Position numbers and translations under genes: made by a program. This document shows, piece by piece, positions 62,470-64,000 of a stretch of 64,000 nucleotides of DNA (position 1 is the stretch's first letter; every line of letters starts with the position of its first letter). Source of the stretch: Bedellia somnulentella (lineage: Eukaryota; Arthropoda; Insecta; Lepidoptera; Bedelliidae); contig OY755182.1 in NCBI GenBank assembly GCA_963576735.1, positions 2,666,001 to 2,730,000 on the forward strand, read 5' to 3'. The notes beneath the pieces are model-generated. The model was not told where the DNA came from and made no database searches. It saw only the letters and a list, made by a program, of their open reading frames with translations.

Positions 62470-62562
62470 TAGTTCCCATTGGGGTAGGTAGAGACTATCG
62501 GTCGCCACTGGCAAACCTTTCTAGCCTCGTTCACATTCACTTTTATATATACTCTTTTATTC
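62470..62562 (-). mobile_element. LINE-B tail, minus orientation
   Basis: Plus strand ttagttcccattggggtagg then agagactatcggtcgccact; the reverse complement matches the family core. Confidence 0.8.
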
Positions 62563-63337
62563 TTATTTCTAATGTGCCAGTCAGTTTATTTTATAAATAC
62601 GTGAACAAATCTTACAAGTGGTTATAATTATTGTTTTTACAACTTTTTGATTCCATCCATTGTATTTTCATCACTCGCAAATCTAAATAAGTAAAAGTAA
62701 CTCGCGAATATATCAAAGACTAAACCAGATACCAGAATAAATCAATCAGTTTCGATCAGCGTTGCTACATCGATATATGGCTAAAATAACTATGCCGTTA
62801 ACTGTCACCTCTAAATCACTCAGTCTCAACTTTTTGTATTCTTTGACGGACGAAGTATTTGTCACTGGAATTAAAAATAAACAGCCAAAGAATGGCAGGA
62901 ACTTAACCGTTGTTTTGTTCACGAACGAATGAATGAATAAAAAATGTTTCTTATGGGTACACAATATGGTTATAAAATCAATTAATTTACTAAATTCACT
63001 ATGGACTACTGTCTACAACATATTCATGCCAAAGAAGTAATGCTTATTTATGTTATCGCTCAAATATTTAATTGACGTTCCAGATAAATGTTATTTAAAA
63101 GAAACCTTTTTTTTGCTAAAAACGTATTTATTTGACTAATTCATTACTAAATAGGTATGTGGTTAAGTTTTAACTTGAATGTAGGTAAAAATTCAACATA
63201 CGGTAACTGATGACCATCGTAAGCCACTTGGTAAGATCCTAACTCAAGAGTTCCATTCACATATTTTTATCAAGCGTTTTTATTTTATACTTCGTACCTT
63301 TGCCTTTTAGCACTACACTATTTGATCAAAACTTTTA

Positions 63338-63475
63338 CGCCCGATTTCTGAATTGAGTATTCAAGCTGAGAACGACTTAAGTATCGTTTTGTCTCATTCA
63401 GTTGCTAAGATTTCAATACGACAGAACGATAGTTAAGTTGTTCTCAGCTGGAATTCTTGATTCGGAAATCGGGCG
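63338..63475. mobile_element. MITE-H copy 3
   Basis: Same hairpin element, 138 bp, upstream of svp. All three copies have the same loop orientation. Confidence 0.88.
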
Positions 63476-63530
63476 ATAGTCCGTAGTTGTTGTCTACAAT
63501 TATTTCATTACTGAGTGTGTTGCAGGTGTG

Positions 63531-63632
63531 TAAACAAAGCCAGAGAGGTTTGCCAGAATCGTACAAAGTGGCGATCAATAGTATCTGCCTACTCCAATGG
63601 GAAATAATGGCGTGAGTATATGTATGTATATA
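63531..63632 (+). mobile_element. LINE-B tail next to a SINE-A copy, with target duplication
   Basis: Flanked by TTGCAGGTGTG (63520-63530) and TTGCAGGGGTG (63633-63643), 10 of 11 bases identical. It landed at the 5' boundary of the SINE-A copy that follows. Confidence 0.83.
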
Positions 63633-63642
63633 TTGCAGGGGT

Positions 63643-63791
63643 GGTGTCGGCATAGAATATACCTAACTCATTTCTTCCTTCGGGTGTCGTAAGAGGCGAC
63701 TTAGGGTTTTAAGACCCATCACCAACCATCGATTTTTTTCATGTCTCTCTAGTTACCCCTATATGCCATTTTTAGCTGTATAAGTATGTAT
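63643..63791 (+). mobile_element. SINE-A copy, internally deleted
   Basis: ggtgtcggcatagaatatac and cgtaagaggcgacttagggt are clear; the 3' half is degraded. A LINE-B tail sits directly before it. Confidence 0.7.
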
Positions 63792-64000
63792 GGTGAGTAT
63801 GACTAAATATTTTTCATTCATTTCAAATGAAATATGAACATGAAGTAACCCAGTTCCATTGGCGATAAGTTGTAAGCAACGTCTTGTCTCATATTGAAAG
63901 TCAAAAGGTTATCACAAGTATATATTATCATTTATATAAATAACTACAGTAAAATGATATAATATTGAGTTTGAGATAAGAAGTAATAGTTTTATTTTAA

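Larger units (their letters stand above)
59702..64000. other. region upstream of svp N-terminal exon (5' intron or promoter)
   Basis: AT-rich with CpG/GC-rich patches at about 60060-60125, 60385-60480 (several GGGGCG/GGGCGTGG GC-box-like motifs) and 61676-61745 (DR1 plus GC boxes). LINE-B tails, a SINE-C copy, hairpin MITE copy 3 and a SINE-A copy fill 61.2-63.8 kb. The missing start exon and promoter of svp may be here. One candidate ATG with purine-rich context lies at 60074-60072 on the minus strand (MAAEKSDTG), but no strong donor follows it. Confidence 0.5.

Overview
This is AT-rich insect DNA, almost certainly from a moth or butterfly (Lepidoptera). The evidence is a seven-up/COUP-TF nuclear receptor with insect-type sequence, a tRNA-derived SINE and LINE tails of the kind found in lepidopteran genomes, and long AT-rich introns full of short retroposons. 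There are no prokaryotic features: no operons, CRISPR arrays or rRNA.

Only one gene can be supported. It is seven-up (svp, the insect COUP-TF orphan nuclear receptor), it lies on the minus strand and it spans at least 28.5-59.7 kb. Three coding exons are visible. An N-terminal exon ends at 59290 inside the first zinc finger. A 150-bp exon (45472-45621) carries the rest of the DNA-binding domain. A long exon (29487 downwards) carries the hinge and most of the ligand-binding domain. The joins are exact: both introns (about 13.7 and 16.0 kb) are GT-AG and phase 1, and they rebuild an uninterrupted COUP-TF DNA-binding domain. Inside the third exon, at 28942/28941, sits a third phase-1 GT donor, where the ordinary (type 1) isoform should splice to its last ligand-domain exon. 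Reading through it instead gives a 120-residue alternative C-terminus with a stop at 28580 and an AATAAA 65 nt later. This looks like the svp 'type 2' isoform, made by intron retention plus intronic polyadenylation. I could not find the type 1 final exon by eye between 1 and 28.5 kb, nor an in-frame ATG in the first exon, so the gene probably extends past one or both window edges.

The rest is intronic or flanking DNA filled with mobile elements. These are about twenty copies of a ~250-bp SINE-like family (called SINE-A here), seven copies of a tRNA-derived SINE (SINE-C), nine 5'-truncated tails of a LINE (LINE-B), a second LINE tail (LINE-D), three copies of a hairpin MITE (MITE-H) and three further inverted-repeat elements. 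SINE-A, SINE-C and LINE-B share a similar 3' end (a CCCC/GGGG hairpin, then G[CG]CGTGA and a TATG-type tail). This suggests that both SINEs use the LINE's reverse transcriptase. Several insertions have clear target-site duplications and some are nested.

Candidate control elements, all inferred from motif matches, are a near-consensus DR1 nuclear-receptor site upstream of svp (61716-61728), a CTCF-like site in intron 2 (37027-37041), and a cluster of TATCGATA (DREF/BEAF-type) sites at 19.1 kb.
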